A stretch of DNA of 64,000 nucleotides from Dendrolimus kikuchii (GCA_019925095.2 CM034411.1:16182001-16246000); one strand, 5' to 3'; shown: positions 31,549 through 41,571, counted from the first letter of the stretch. The notes: a model not told the origin generated them from the sequence alone. Program-made: numbers and translations.

Positions 31549-31800
31549 AAAAACTGCTGGAGTATTGGATAGGTTTTGCTGTAATTTGATACATATGTAG
31601 TTTTAATACCGAAATGGACATAGATACTTTTTATCCCGGGAGATGGGGTAGTTTGCGATATAAAATGAAGTGAATCTTCCGGGGCAAATAAAAAACATAA
31701 AAATTTAATACAATGCAACCTGTACTTATGCTTGCTCTTTAAAATAGAGGCTCGCACCTGGACTTGGCCCCCGGGCGCAGCTGCGGGGAAAACTCTTATA
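31549..31800 (+). mobile_element. Helitron body, right part
   Basis: Continues the Helitron broken at 28378: 'ataggttttgctg', 'tactttttatcccggg', 'gtagtttgcgatataaa', and a GC-rich tip 'cgggcgcagctgcgggg'. The terminal tetranucleotide has decayed to ctta. The block 'aaatgaagtgaatcttcc' matches the Hel-2 at 34614 in reverse. Confidence 0.6.
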
Positions 31801-31804
31801 TATA

Positions 31805-32043
31805 TAATAATAATCGGCAGACAAACACACACATTGTATATCCCCAAATTAAGCAAGTTACGCTTGTGTTATGGGTAATATACAACGGACTACTCTGGGG
31901 CCGATCCCAGACACCCAGACCATAGTAAATAACTGAGAAAATACGTTTCCGAAATTTACTATACCAGGAATCGAACCCGGAGCCTCTGCGTTGAAGTGAG
32001 GTAGGCCGGCAAAGGCTTAGCCCGCTCAACCACAGAGGCCGTC
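31805..32043 (-). mobile_element. SINE-J, complete
   Basis: Reference SINE-J. The sense strand begins gacggcctctgtggttgag, with a tRNA-like A-box (tggttgagcgg) and an exact B-box (ggttcgattcc). It runs through 'ggtctgggtgtctggg' to 'gtttgtctgccg' and ends in (ATT)n. Pol III transcription is implied. TA-rich flanks (tatatata on both sides) prevent an exact target duplication call. Confidence 0.85.
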
Positions 32044-32076
32044 TATATATATAATATATATGTATATATATAATAA

Positions 32077-32252
32077 GTAGCTTCTGCCCGCGACTTCGTC
32101 CGCGTGGATGATATATTATAACCTATAGCCTTCCTCGATAAATGAGCTATCTATCACTGAAAGAATTTTTCAAATCAGACCAGTAGATCCTGAGATTAGC
32201 GCGTTCAAGCAAACAAACAAACAAACTCTTCAGCTTTATATATTAGTATAGA
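32077..32252 (-). mobile_element. Hel-1 Helitron with internal deletion
   Basis: The tip 'gcttctgcccgcgacttcg' joins directly to 'gatgatatattataacc', losing the 'cctattggtcttagcg' region. The terminal CTAG is mutated to gtag; the TC start remains. Confidence 0.75.
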
Positions 32253-32404
32253 TTGTGAGGAGAACCCGCTACGTGCCGGCGAACTCCAAAAATTTGAATT
32301 TATATATATATTTTTTGATTTGTATGTTTTTTAGGAATATAAGTTAAGAATGTTTACTAGTGTTTTATATAAAGAAATATTTTATCTGTCTTTTGAAAAA
32401 TGTG

Positions 32405-33022
32405 AAATATTTAATTATAACCGTCCATAATGTCCCATTGCTGGGCTCGGGCTTGTCGTTTTTAGGGTAACAGACAGTATACCCAAGCTTGTCCGAGGCA
32501 GATTGGCAGGTTTGACACATCGGTGTTTTTCCTTCACCGTTGTCCGTTAGTATCTACGTGATAATTGCAACAATATGTAGATTGTGTCAGAAAACTGGCA
32601 AAGCGGTGCATGCTTTTCATCCGTGCAGGAGCGGAGAAAGAATACAATTTCCTGTGGCCGGGCGGCCTGTCGTAAGAGGCGACTAAACAACCCACAGCCA
32701 GGTGGTAGGGCATTTGCTCGACTGGATGGCGACCACCGCTGGTCTAAAGTATGCCGCCATAACAACCTTGTGTTGTGTTCCGGCATTAGTGGCCAGGTTC
32801 CAGTCTCCCTTAAGAGAGCAGCAGCGCATTTGTAGCACTTTTGGTGTTGCAAATGTCCATAGGCGATGGTAACCGCTTTCCATCAAGTGGGCCGTCTGCC
32901 TGTCTGCTGGACTCCTGCAATAAAAAAAAATTAAAAAAAATGCTTTTTTGGCTAGTATTCGAACCCGACTCCTTTGCATTTGGAACGTAAGTGCGTTTAC
33001 CGCTAAACTAGCACGACTTCGT
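32405..33022 (-). mobile_element. SINE-O, split by a B insertion
   Basis: The head at 32947-33022 reads, on the minus strand, 'tagtttagcggtaaacgc' and 'gtcgggttcgaat', degenerate A and B boxes. The stems no longer pair well, so this is not a functional tRNA. The body continues at 32609 downward ('gcatgcaccgctttgccag') to 'aacggtgaaggaaaaac' and 'aacctgccaatctgcctcgg'. This links the tRNA head to the body fragments at 5690 and 40135. Confidence 0.65.
32618..32939 (+). mobile_element. B retroposon in SINE-O, 8-bp target duplication
   Basis: Full-length copy with A-rich tail. Target atgctttt is duplicated at 32610-32617 and 32940-32947. This is the clearest evidence that B inserts by a copying mechanism rather than being inherited in tandem. 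Confidence 0.88.
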
Positions 33023-33440
33023 CATGAATACTACGTTATTTCCAAAATACGTACGTGGACGGAGCTTTGTACGCCACGCAATCAGCTCTTTACCCTCAAA
33101 TAAATTGGGGCGGCAACATATTGCTTTCTGCGATGAATCAAAGGTACAATTGTATACGAACGAGCATGTTTCAATTTTCTCTATATACGTACGAAGAATG
33201 GAGTCTCCCATTCATCTGGATGCCATTCTTTTCTTTAAGGGTTTATCCCTTCACAAAGGGACAATAAGGTTTGTAACTGTTACACGAGATACCGGTTGAA
33301 TCGTAGGCTGTATAGGGATAAATGGATTTGCCAAAATAACTACGTTAAGACAGTACTTTGTCTGGAAAGCGGCCTTGAGATAAAAGTACGAGGATATACC
33401 TGTTCGCAGCTTTCTTAATTTTAGTAGTAGATCAAATTGC
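33023..33440. other. Unassigned DNA
   Basis: Two overlapping plus frames (33024-33299 and 33055-33267) have no recognisable domain or second copy; not supported as genes. Confidence 0.4.
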
Positions 33441-33553
33441 AGGGTCTGTGGCTAAGCCTTTGCTGGCCTGAGTAGAGAATCGCCGTATTCGATTCCTAGC
33501 GTGGTAAATTTCGTAAACGAAATTTCCATTATTTACTATGGTCTGGGTGTCTG

Positions 33554-34024
33554 ATGACATCCGTAAGAGAACGAAGGTAACCGATATAGCTCGCAAAATT
33601 AGCAAGTAGAAGTGGCAGTCGGCTGATCACGTCTGTCGCAGGACCAACGGCCGATGGAGCGAACAAGTCATCATCGCATTCTTCATCGTTGCATATGATA
33701 ATTGTAAAAAAATGATCATTAGGTCACACCAGTCTCACTGGATACTAACAGTGAGACTGGTCCAGAAATTCAAAGTCGCTCAACGGGCGAGCGATAGGGC
33801 GATAGAGCGAGATAAAATCAGAAATGCGGACATCCGTACGAGAACGAAGGTAACCGACAAGGCAAGACAAACGTAGCGTAGGACGACCGCCAGCCCGGTG
33901 GACTGACGACCTGCGCAAGATCGCCGGCAGGGACTGGATGAGGAAGACGGGGACCGGGATATGTAGCGCGTACATGGGGAGGCCTACGTCCAGCAGTGGA
34001 TAGAGATTGGCTGAAGAAGAAGAA
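33554..34024 (+). pseudogene. RT-C fragment, rearranged
   Basis: The first piece (33554-33665) carries the 'SIRKRTKVTDIARKISK' to 'CRRTNGRWS' part. The second (33760-34020) carries the preceding and following parts but lacks exactly that middle. Between them is a 13-bp hairpin (33728-33761). The end 'ggaggcctacgtccagcag' and 'gattggctgaagaagaa' is the RT-C 3' terminus. Confidence 0.7.
33728..33761. repeat. Perfect 13-bp hairpin
   Basis: accagtctcactg (33728-33740) and cagtgagactggt (33749-33761) around gatactaa. It sits at the rearrangement point inside RT-C, so it may mark the join. Confidence 0.8.
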
Positions 34025-34129
34025 GGTGTCTGAGATCGGCCCCAGAGTGTTCCCTATTACCCACAACACAAGCGTAACATGCTTAGCTTGGGTATATACA
34101 ATGTGTGTTTGCCTGCCAATTATTAAAAA

Positions 34130-34311
34130 AACTACATACATACATAAGTTCACGCCAGTACCCTTTCGGGGTAGGCGCGAACAAAGAGCGCCATTCAGGC
34201 TTATTCTTACACACCTGACTTGCTTCTTTGACATTCATAACTCTTGTCATGCACGCTCGTCTGTTCTTAAGGCTCCTGACATCACCTTCTGCTAGTACAC
34301 GATCAATTTGA
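34130..34311 (-). mobile_element. RT-A fragment, short
   Basis: Last about 55 codons and a catac tail directly against the end of the SINE-J. Truncated at 'gatcaatttga'. Confidence 0.8.
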
Positions 34312-34324
34312 AAAATTAAAAATT

Positions 34325-35105
34325 CAATTAAAAAAAACTACAACTACGTTTTAACGGTTTATTATTCCGACGTTTCGCCCACTTTTCAGTAGTCGTGATC
34401 ACGGAAGACAAAGATGTCAAGTGTCAATGAGTATTGTTAAAGTTTTATTTAGCCTACCGCCCACTTGTTCATTTTAATTATTTAGTTTTAATTTTATTTA
34501 TGGTTATTATTTACTCTATGGGAGCCTAATCTGATTTACCACCGCTTCGCAACATCTTGTGCCGCAAGAGACTCTTCAGCAAACATGCCTAGCTCTAATA
34601 ATTTTATATAATACTAGAGTTTACCCCGCGGGGCAACCTCTAGTGCGTATCTCTTGTTTAAAAAGCAAGTGGTACAGGTTACATTGTATTAAATTTGTAT
34701 GTATTTGCCCCCGAAAGATTCACTTCATTTTATATAGCAAACTATACCACCCCGTCTATATATATGTAAACTACATAAATGACAAAACTTGACAAAAATG
34801 ACAAAATAGATAACATAAACACATAAAAATATCCTATGTTCATTCTCGGCATCGAAAATATATATATATATACTGAGTTTCAGCCAAATTGATCCAGTAG
34901 TTTTTCCGTGAAAACGGAACAGACAGACAAACAGAGTTACTTTCGCATTTATAATATTAATACGGATTAAAATGGGTGAAAGGAGATATAAAAGAAATTA
35001 TCAGTCAAGTTGGTTTGTATTCCGTTGCACGCAGAAAGAGCTCACAGTGTCTTGAAGCCTGGCAGCTGGTTTTTGATGGGTTTGGGTCTGAATAGTTTTA
35101 AATTA
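34325..35105 (-). pseudogene. Penelope-like element 3' part, copy 1 (hosts a Helitron)
   Basis: The minus strand at 35105-34998 encodes KTIQTQTHQKPAARLQDTVS, matching copy 2 at 49849. After the stop, the 3' UTR runs to the Helitron at 34966, resumes at 34613 and ends in the cgtgatcacg / gaaacgtcgg region. The coding part is shorter than in copy 2 and lacks the GIY-YIG-side motif. Confidence 0.65.
34614..34966 (-). mobile_element. Hel-2 non-autonomous Helitron, complete
   Basis: 353 bp, minus strand, TCCGTATTAATATTATAAATG start and CTCTAG end preceded by a gccccgcgggg stem. Its host, the Penelope 3' UTR, exists uninterrupted at 50130, which reads ...cattttaA|TATTATATAAAA. The insertion is therefore exactly between A and T with no loss or duplication. 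Confidence 0.9.
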
Positions 35106-35237
35106 TGCGTAATATATATTTGTACTATTTGTAATGTTCAGGGATTCAATAGATTTCATTTAGTAGCAAATATGGAGCAGCCTAATGTTTACCCAGCGAT
35201 TGCGATTCTGTTATAGAGCTTGGAGGTGCTGTACATA

Positions 35238-35474
35238 TCTTATACTGATATGTAAAGCTGAAGAGTTTGTTTGTTTGAACGCGCTAATCTCAGGAACTAC
35301 TGGTCTGATTTGAAAAATTATTTCAGTGTTGGATAGCCCATTTATCGAGGAAGGCTATAGGCTACCTATCATCTCGCTAAGACCAATAGGAGCGGAGCAG
35401 CAATGAGAAATGTTTCAAAATCGGCGGGGCTTTGAAAACAAATTCGACACGGACGGCGTCGCGGGCACAGCTAG
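35238..35474 (+). mobile_element. Hel-1 non-autonomous Helitron, complete
   Basis: 237 bp, A|TC start, CTAG|T end, tip 'cggcgtcgcgggcacag'. No internal insertions, close to a consensus copy. Confidence 0.85.
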
Positions 35475-35685
35475 TTGTTTATATATCTACTGAATAAAGT
35501 GTCAGTGCCAAAGCAACACAAAGAAAAAGTTGACTCTATGAAAGCAACATGGCCGAATTGATCTGCCAATCAATGGGCCGGATTCAAACGGAAATATTCG
35601 CGCAGTTGTATTTTAGAGCCCTAGGGAAGTGACAGGCAATTATTCGTACTTTGTAGGCTGGGTGGAGAGTTCAGCGCTGTTGTGA

Positions 35686-35686
<1 letters not shown>

Positions 35687-35718
<32 letters not shown>

Positions 35719-35947
35719 CGGCAGACAAACACACACATTGTATATCCCCAAATTAAACAAGTTACGCTTGTGTTATGTGTAATATACAACGGACTACTCT
35801 GGGGCCGATCCCAGACACCCAGACCATAGTAGATAACGGAGAAAATACGTTTCCGAAATTTACTATACCAGGAATCGAACCCGGAGCCTCTGCGTTGCAG
35901 TGAGGTAGGCCGGCAAAGGCTTAGCCCGCTCAACCACAGAGGCCGTC
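35687..35947 (-). mobile_element. SINE-J, complete, long ATT tail
   Basis: B-box on the minus strand at 35871-35881, A-box region at 35924-35936. About ten TAA units (plus-strand reading) form the tail. A fresh-looking copy very similar to 31805. Confidence 0.85.
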
Positions 35948-36065
35948 AATGATGCTTAGTTCATGATTTTAATGGTCATATCACTCCATAAACAAACTCT
36001 TATACCAATTCATCATGGCATGCCATACCGTACTATCTGTCGCGGTACAATATTCAGCGAAGGGT

Positions 36066-36525
36066 GAATTTTAATAATAATAATAAAACTAAGTAAATAC
36101 TTGGATCTTGCTCACGAGGTTACGGCTATGTGGCGTCTGGAGTCAACGAGCATTGCGCCGATAGTTGTCACCGTCAATGGTCTTATAGCGAAAAGCCTCG
36201 ACCGTCATCTAGAGAGGCTTTCGCTGGGAAGCTGGGTGAAGGGCCAGATACAGAAGGCAGCACTCTTGGACACGGCACGAATTGTGAGGAGGTTCCTGTC
36301 TCTGGAGCCATAACCATCGGTAGTTTGGACCCCAGGCCCCGCTGGCGATGTGATGCAAGATTTTATATTTTTTTTATTGAATATGTATTTTATTTTTGAT
36401 ATATTTTTATAAAAGAATAATGTGCTATCTATTTTTTTATAAAAAAATATCTTTATATGTATATTTTAAAAAAATGTAAAATTTTTGAGAATGAATAAAT
36501 ACATAAAGAATAATAATAATATTTT
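36066..36525 (+). mobile_element. Dong-like element, strongly 5'-truncated
   Basis: Only the last 70 codons and 3' UTR, bounded by TAA units at 36071-36085 and by aataataataat at 36511. The flanking repeats on both sides are the expected product of insertion into a TAA microsatellite. The short 'aaactaagtaaatac' after the left repeat is filler not found in the long copy. Confidence 0.8.
36104..36313 (+). pseudogene. Dong-type RT C-terminal fragment
   Basis: Matches the last 70 residues of the long copy (DLAHEVTAMW ... ARIVRRFLSLEP) without stops. Coordinates omit the upstream codons created by the join. Too short to have enzymatic activity. Confidence 0.85.
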
Positions 36526-36905
36526 TTTATTTATTTCAGACACAAAGATCCATAATTTCAAAATACTTTTACAAATTGTTATTATAAAATTAAATTAAAT
36601 TTAAAACCTTAAAAATAACAATAATAAAATTAGCGAAAATGTCCATCAGTCAGTCAGTCAGTCGGTCAGCCCTTTAAAGCATTTCATTCGCGTATAGTTT
36701 TTTTTTCATCAAATTAAATATTCTATCTATGCAGCAATCTGCAACCAGTCCCAATACATTTTTGTTTGGTGCAGCCTGCTAGCAAGGGCCGCAATTATAC
36801 TTTTTTTTTTTAAGGCCGGGGAAATGCTATTTACGCACAATACTGGGTCCTTTGCAAGGGATTAGACCATAGTTGGGCCGCAATTGTACTGTTTCTACTT
36901 TTTTT
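36526..36905. other. AT-rich DNA leading into tandem duplication
   Basis: Contains (CAGT)n at about 36645 and T-runs. A shortened relative of the following unit ('tttacgcacaatactgggtc') starts near 36810, so the array may once have had three members. Confidence 0.45.
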
Positions 36906-37500
36906 TGTTTTTTTTTGTTTTGAGGCGAGGGAAAATGCTTAACCGATTTACGCACAAACTGGGCCGTTGCTAGGGGAACGACACGCGTCGGTCGGGGGCG
37001 ATAACACTGCAGCAATAGGGAGTGCTCCGTCCGCGATCGACGTCACAGAATAGTGTGGAAGACTCCGACCGTTGCTGCACGGGTGAGCAACCCCAATACC
37101 CACTAAAAACCCCCTCCTCCCTGACGACCCTGCGCTTTGAATGTGTTGGAAAGGCTGAGATTTAGAACATAGTTACGCCCAGCCGATATTACTTTTTTTT
37201 TTTTTGGTTTTGAGGCGAGGGAAAATGCTTAACCGATTTACGCACAAACTGGGTCGTTGCTAGGGAAACGACACGCGTCGGTCGGGGGCGATAACACTGC
37301 AGCAATAGTATGCTCTTGGCAGTGCTCCGTCCGCGATCGACGTCACAGAATAGTGTGGAAGACTCCGAGCGTTGCTGCACGGGTGAGCAACCCCAATACC
37401 CACTAAAAACCCCCTCCTCCCTGACGACCCTGCGCTTTGAATGTGTTGGAAAGGCTGAGATTTAGAACATAGTTACGCCCAGCCGATATTACTGTTTCTA
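36906..37500. repeat. 290-bp direct tandem duplication
   Basis: 'gaggcgagggaaaatgc' at 36922 and 37212 heads two units about 97% alike by eye, each ending 'cgcccagccgatattact'. Unit 2 has an extra 'tatgctcttggc' before 'agtgctccgtccgcgatcg'. The units are CpG-rich for the neighbourhood and lie next to T-runs. No gene: the two minus-strand frames are the same peptide twice. Confidence 0.85.
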
Positions 37501-37628
37501 CTTTCTTCAACCCTGGTCAAGAAATTTAAGGCTTCTATTGCCGCAACAGGTCGAAACTGGGATGCAAACAAAAACAACTTTTCGATGTTATTTTCTGATC
37601 AATAATGTACAATAAAAATTGTGGTTGT

Positions 37629-37717
37629 GAGGTGTGTAAGAATAAGCCTGAATGGCGCTCTGTTGTTCGTGCCTACCCCGCAAGGGAACTGGCGTGAATT
37701 TATGAATGTATGTATGT
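37629..37717 (+). mobile_element. RT-A fragment, about 25 codons plus tail
   Basis: 'gaggtgtgtaagaataagcc' to 'ggcgtgaatttatgaatg', then TATG. Directly followed by an LTR-L end. Confidence 0.75.
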
Positions 37718-37762
37718 AATTCCAACGGCATATTAAATTCGAGTCCCGCGCTCGTAACAATA
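37718..37762 (+). mobile_element. LTR-L 3'-end fragment
   Basis: 'taattccaacggcatatt' to 'gctcgtaaca', the last 45 bp of LTR-L. The rest is missing on the far side of RT-A, so RT-A did not simply insert into it. Confidence 0.7.
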
Positions 37763-37894
37763 TTTTGATACAATTTTCACATGTGGTAAGAAGCACATCA
37801 GCAAATGCTTAGTAAAGCAATAAATGTACAAAATTCATTAGTTCATACACAATACTGACTGCCAACCTCATTTCGCAGTGTGGCATAATTTGTA

Positions 37895-38122
37895 TGTACA
37901 TACATACATACATACATAACTTCACGCCAGTTCCCTTGCGGGGTAGGCACGAACAACAGAGCGCCATTTAGGCTTATTCTTACACACCTCACTTGCTTCT
38001 TTGACATTCATAACTCTTGTCATGCACGCTCGTCTGTTCTTAAGGCTCCTAACATCACCTTCTGCTAGTACACGATCAATTTGATCATGGAAAGTGTGTC
38101 GTGGCCTTCCACGACTTCTGCA
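37895..38122 (-). mobile_element. RT-A fragment
   Basis: (catac)n tail, the family coding block and truncation at 'cgacttctgcat'. A tgtatgt repeat at both edges may be part of the target duplication but merges with the tail. Confidence 0.8.
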
Positions 38123-38757
38123 TGTATGTGTTTTGTTATATGCGGTCTGTGGTTTTGTGTATGTCGCATTTTATAAATAAGTATATGACTAAAGTAGTCT
38201 GGTGTGTTTTGAATTTTGTATGATATGCACTTAATATCATCACGCTAAGACCAATAGGAGCCGAGCACCAAAGAAGAATGTTTGAAAATCAAAAAAAAAT
38301 AAAAAAATATATTTCTTATAAAAACCGTGTCAGTTGCTAAGTTCTGAATTTTCATAGCTGATATGTAGCGAAATGTTAATTAATATTTAATATAAGTTCT
38401 ACCTAAAGTGACATGACATGCTACCTGGACCTTTGAGGTTACATAATTTAGAGAAAGTCGTGAATTATTCACGCTGAATACCCTTAAAGTGTTTCATAAT
38501 TATGTAAAACCACTTTAAAGCGCTTGAAGCACACGCTTAATTAAGTTTGAGACGCCTAGCACAATATTATCACAGGACCACGACATGTGGCAACCCTTAC
38601 AGTTTGTATGTGTGACGTGTGTCATGGATTGGGAAGAGCGAGTGGTCCACTGAAATCGGCCGGATTATATTCATCTGATGTAAGCGGCGGAGATTAAGCT
38701 ACGGTCACGCTCGCAAGATGGATGTGGCGAAGTCGGGCTAGGAAACAAGCGGAAAGC
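38123..38757. other. Unassigned DNA with a Hel-1 scrap
   Basis: 38236-38298 is an internal Hel-1 piece ('atcatcacgctaagacc' to 'gaatgtttgaaaatc'). The rest shows no gene; about 38600-38757 is non-repetitive here. Confidence 0.5.
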
Positions 38758-38889
38758 ACCCTTAAGAGAGCAGCAGCGCATTTGTAGCACCTTTGGTGTT
38801 GCAAATGTCCATAGGCGATGGTAACCGCTTCCCATCAAGTGGGCCGTCTGCCTGTCTGTTGCACTCCTGCAATAAAATAAAAAAAAAAA
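38758..38889 (+). mobile_element. B retroposon, 3' third
   Basis: Starts 'acccttaagagagcagcag' and ends in A-rich tail; same truncation class as 11563. Confidence 0.8.
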
Positions 38890-39224
38890 GCAATACAGTT
38901 TTCATTCTAACGCCTTTAACCCTTAAGACAATTATCGATATACCAAAAAAGCCGCAAGACTAACACTATCACTGTCTCGTAATATACCAAGAAAATATAC
39001 CCATTTCATACAAATCGTACAACTCCTATATAAACAGAGTGAGACAACAACACAATTAACTATCACGTGCACAAACGCGATCTGCACTCTCATCGTGGAC
39101 ACATATGTGCTAATAGTGAGCTAAAGGGTTAAAACTTTCATTGGATACACCAATAAACCAATGTATTAAATTTGTTATCATTGAAGTATAAATATATTAC
39201 ATAAAAACTAGATTATATAAATTA
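38890..39224. other. Unassigned DNA
   Basis: No gene or repeat that I can name. Confidence 0.45.
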
Positions 39225-39345
39225 AAGCCATTGGAGTTTAGTGGTTAAGACACTCGGATCCCAAATTCGGAGGATAGAGGATCGGATCCTGGTCGGAAAG
39301 CATGCACCACTTATGCAGTTTTCTGACCTAATGTGTATTCTTACA
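39225..39345 (+). mobile_element. SINE-O head fragment
   Basis: tRNA-like 'gtttagtggttaagac' (A box) and 'ggatcggatcctgg' (B-box-like), then 'aaagcatgcaccact' and 'gcagttttctgacc', as in the copy at 32405. The stems do not fold into a canonical cloverleaf, so it is a SINE rather than a tRNA. Confidence 0.6.
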
Positions 39346-39392
39346 ATTCAAAAGATTTTATTCAAAATTCGTTCCACTGGAGAACACTTAAA
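39346..39392 (-). mobile_element. Non-LTR element 3' end, left piece
   Basis: 'ttcaaaattcgttccactgg' and 'agaacacttaaagg' match 62960-63000 in the same orientation. The remainder of the same element resumes at 39955, about 560 bp away. Confidence 0.5.
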
Positions 39393-39954
39393 GGTCATAC
39401 ATATTGTGTGCGCGGCATCCGAATGTAAAAAAAACCCTGGATATCCCGCACACACGAAGTCACTGAAGATAGTAGTATAATTGTGTTGCCTTCAGCTGTT
39501 TTGTAATTGTCTAATAACAAAAATAAATACACTAATTAGATAGAATCACTTAGACCCTCGTCGACTAAGAACGTCTACCTTGGCTTCTCAGATGCAGACA
39601 TCACACATGCGCGGGAATTGAAACCCCCCCTTAATTAATCATTCAGACAATAACAATCACTTTTCAGGGCGGCCGCCATTTAGTTTGTTTCAACAATTCA
39701 CTGCACTTTCCAAAATTCTTGCTATTTGTTACACGTGTCTTTCTTTTTAACACCGCAAAAGAATCCGACGACAAAAATGGCGACATATTCCAAGTTATGA
39801 GGGGAAATTGGAGGGGACAGAGATAGATATACATGCATGCTATTATACAAAAAGAGAAGGAATATGTATGTATCAAGAGCGTGAATTGTGGTTTGAACAA
39901 GAGATGGCGATACCATGACTTGACTACATTAAATAATAAATACAAATAATAAAC
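39393..39954. other. Apparent insertion in a non-LTR 3' end
   Basis: Unassigned DNA lying where the copy at 62935-63180 is continuous. Includes a short CG-rich piece near 39665. No gene. Confidence 0.4.
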
Positions 39955-40110
39955 TAAAATTTAATTTTACTTCCTATTATATGTACACCTCTTCGCAAAG
40001 TGTGATTGCTGTTAAGGAGAAGAAGCGGCAAGAAACTGCGCAGCAACACGTCTAGCTAAAAGTTGTTTTTCTTCTCATTTATCTAGCCCACTCTTTCTTT
40101 TAATAAACTT
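39955..40110 (-). mobile_element. Non-LTR element 3' domain, right piece
   Basis: 'gaagcggcaagaaactgc' and 'cagcaacacgtctagc' match 63060-63110; the same 3' domain as at 57545. Confidence 0.6.
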
Positions 40111-40134
40111 GTTACCGAAAAAATATCATGTAGT

Positions 40135-40235
40135 AACGGTGAAGAAAAACATCGAGATGAAACCTACACATCGAGATAACCGACATGTCAAACCCGCCAA
40201 TCTGCCTTAGACAAACGTGGCGGGTATACTTTACT
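40135..40235 (+). mobile_element. SINE body fragment
   Basis: 'gtaacggtgaagaaaaac' through 'cccgccaatctgcctta' and 'cgtggcgggtatac', uninterrupted counterpart of the split copy at 5690. Confidence 0.55.
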
Positions 40236-41061
40236 TTTATGACTGACAAATAATCATAATAATGAAGTGTCTTTTACTTATAAAAATATTTTTAATAATC
40301 TGTAGAGGTGCCTAATTGGCAAAATGTATTGTATAAAGAGGCCGGACCGAGTTTAGCTTAATCAGTCACAGATGGTCGGTAAAGTTCAACAGACGTGTAG
40401 ACATTTGTACGAGCTAGTCGGGACACCATACTCTTACAGGGATCACGAATGCCTTCTCGAGAAGGTATTCAATAATCTTTTACTCAAGTAAAAAATTATA
40501 TGGAACTAGACTTGTTTCATTTCACTGCAACAACACGACTTCAAATCGCGCCGTAACCACCGTATTCATGACCAGCGCGAAATAATCTTTTAAAACATAG
40601 ACAAATGTACTTACTATACACATTAATTTCAATATACACATTGACAAGTGACTGATGCTTGTCCCGCTTATTTTTTTTTTACTGGAACATTCAAAGTTTT
40701 TCGTTCAAACTAAGTTTATATGAAGAATATTTTTTAAAGGCCATACTACGAATAATTTAAAAATTAAATTCTTACTTTTATATTCACTACATACTATCAG
40801 GTTTTTAATCGCTCCTCCTCTGCCGTAATTCCCGCTCGTTGCGAAGCCCGACTTTAAGGCTCGCCTGCTGTCGTTTCGCTCGTGATGCGGATTCGCCCGC
40901 TGTCGGATCAAGCCACATCGCACACGTATTATTTTGCACAACTTTATAAGTAGTAACCTGATTTTATATAGTTAGGATAAAATGGTAGGGAGTCGCCAAA
41001 ACTTCCATAGTATTTAGAAAAAGCAACGTGTTAATATTTCGCAATTTAATACATAATATTT
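40236..41061. other. Unassigned DNA
   Basis: No gene. A 78-codon minus frame at 40705-40941 has no domain. 40800-40930 is somewhat CpG-rich. Confidence 0.4.
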
Positions 41062-41428
41062 TTTTCAACACACTTGCTCATAAAGTGGCTCTATGGTCAC
41101 CGCAATTAGGCACAGAATGACACCCATTATCAAACTGTGAATAAAAAACATAACTCACTAGTGAGTTATAGATTTTTTTTTTAATTTTATTGGTTGAGTT
41201 GCTTTGTTCTTAAAAAAGTTTTTATTAAAAAAAAAGATCGTGTTCTATAGAACAAATAAATTAATGTTCCTATTGCTTGCTCATTTCATGCAACTTTTTA
41301 TTTAAATAGATAATTTTAACTCGTACGTGTTTAATAAATAAAACTTTCACTCATACATAACTTTTTTTTATCTACTAAATAAAATGAGTTTTTGTTGTTA
41401 TTTTATTCACAAGTGTGTTGAAAAACGT
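41062..41428. mobile_element. MITE-like element with 16-bp inverted ends
   Basis: tttttcaacacacttg near 41064 and caagtgtgttgaaaaa near 41411 are perfect inverted ends about 350 bp apart. Inside lie a 20-bp perfect palindrome (41150-41169, centred on ctag) and tgttctatagaaca near 41243. No coding capacity. Superfamily and target duplication are unclear. Confidence 0.6.
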
Positions 41429-41443
41429 CGTATGATACACGTG

Positions 41444-41526
41444 TGTATTGATGATTACCGTCCTCGGCTCTCTTAAGACCCTCGCCTACGGCTCGAGTCT
41501 TAATGGCGCCTCGGCGGTAATCACCA
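41444..41526. repeat. Inverted repeat around a CpG-rich core
   Basis: gattaccg near 41450 and cggtaatc near 41515 enclose 'tcctcggctctcttaagac' and a near-complementary 'gagtcttaatggcgcctcgg'. Probably one end of a different fold-back element. Confidence 0.5.
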
Positions 41527-41571
41527 ATGTTACACACTAGTACCATAATGTACTATTCTATACAAGTCTTA

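Larger units (their letters stand above)
33441..34127 (+). mobile_element. SINE-J split by an RT-C insertion
   Basis: The head half ends '...ggtctgggtgtctg' at 33553. The rest resumes 'agatcggccccagagtg' at 34033 and reaches 'gtttgcctgccaattatt'. The 8-bp ggtgtctg is duplicated at 33546-33553 and 34025-34032. Comparison with intact SINE-J confirms nothing was lost at the target. Confidence 0.8.

Noticed and set aside
32947..33022. tRNA gene on the minus strand
   Set aside because: A and B box-like motifs are present but the T and acceptor stems do not pair and the sequence continues into a SINE body; SINE-O head instead.
35871..35947. tRNA gene on the minus strand
   Set aside because: Good A and B boxes, but four copies share the same long non-tRNA body and ATT tail, so it is a tRNA-derived SINE.
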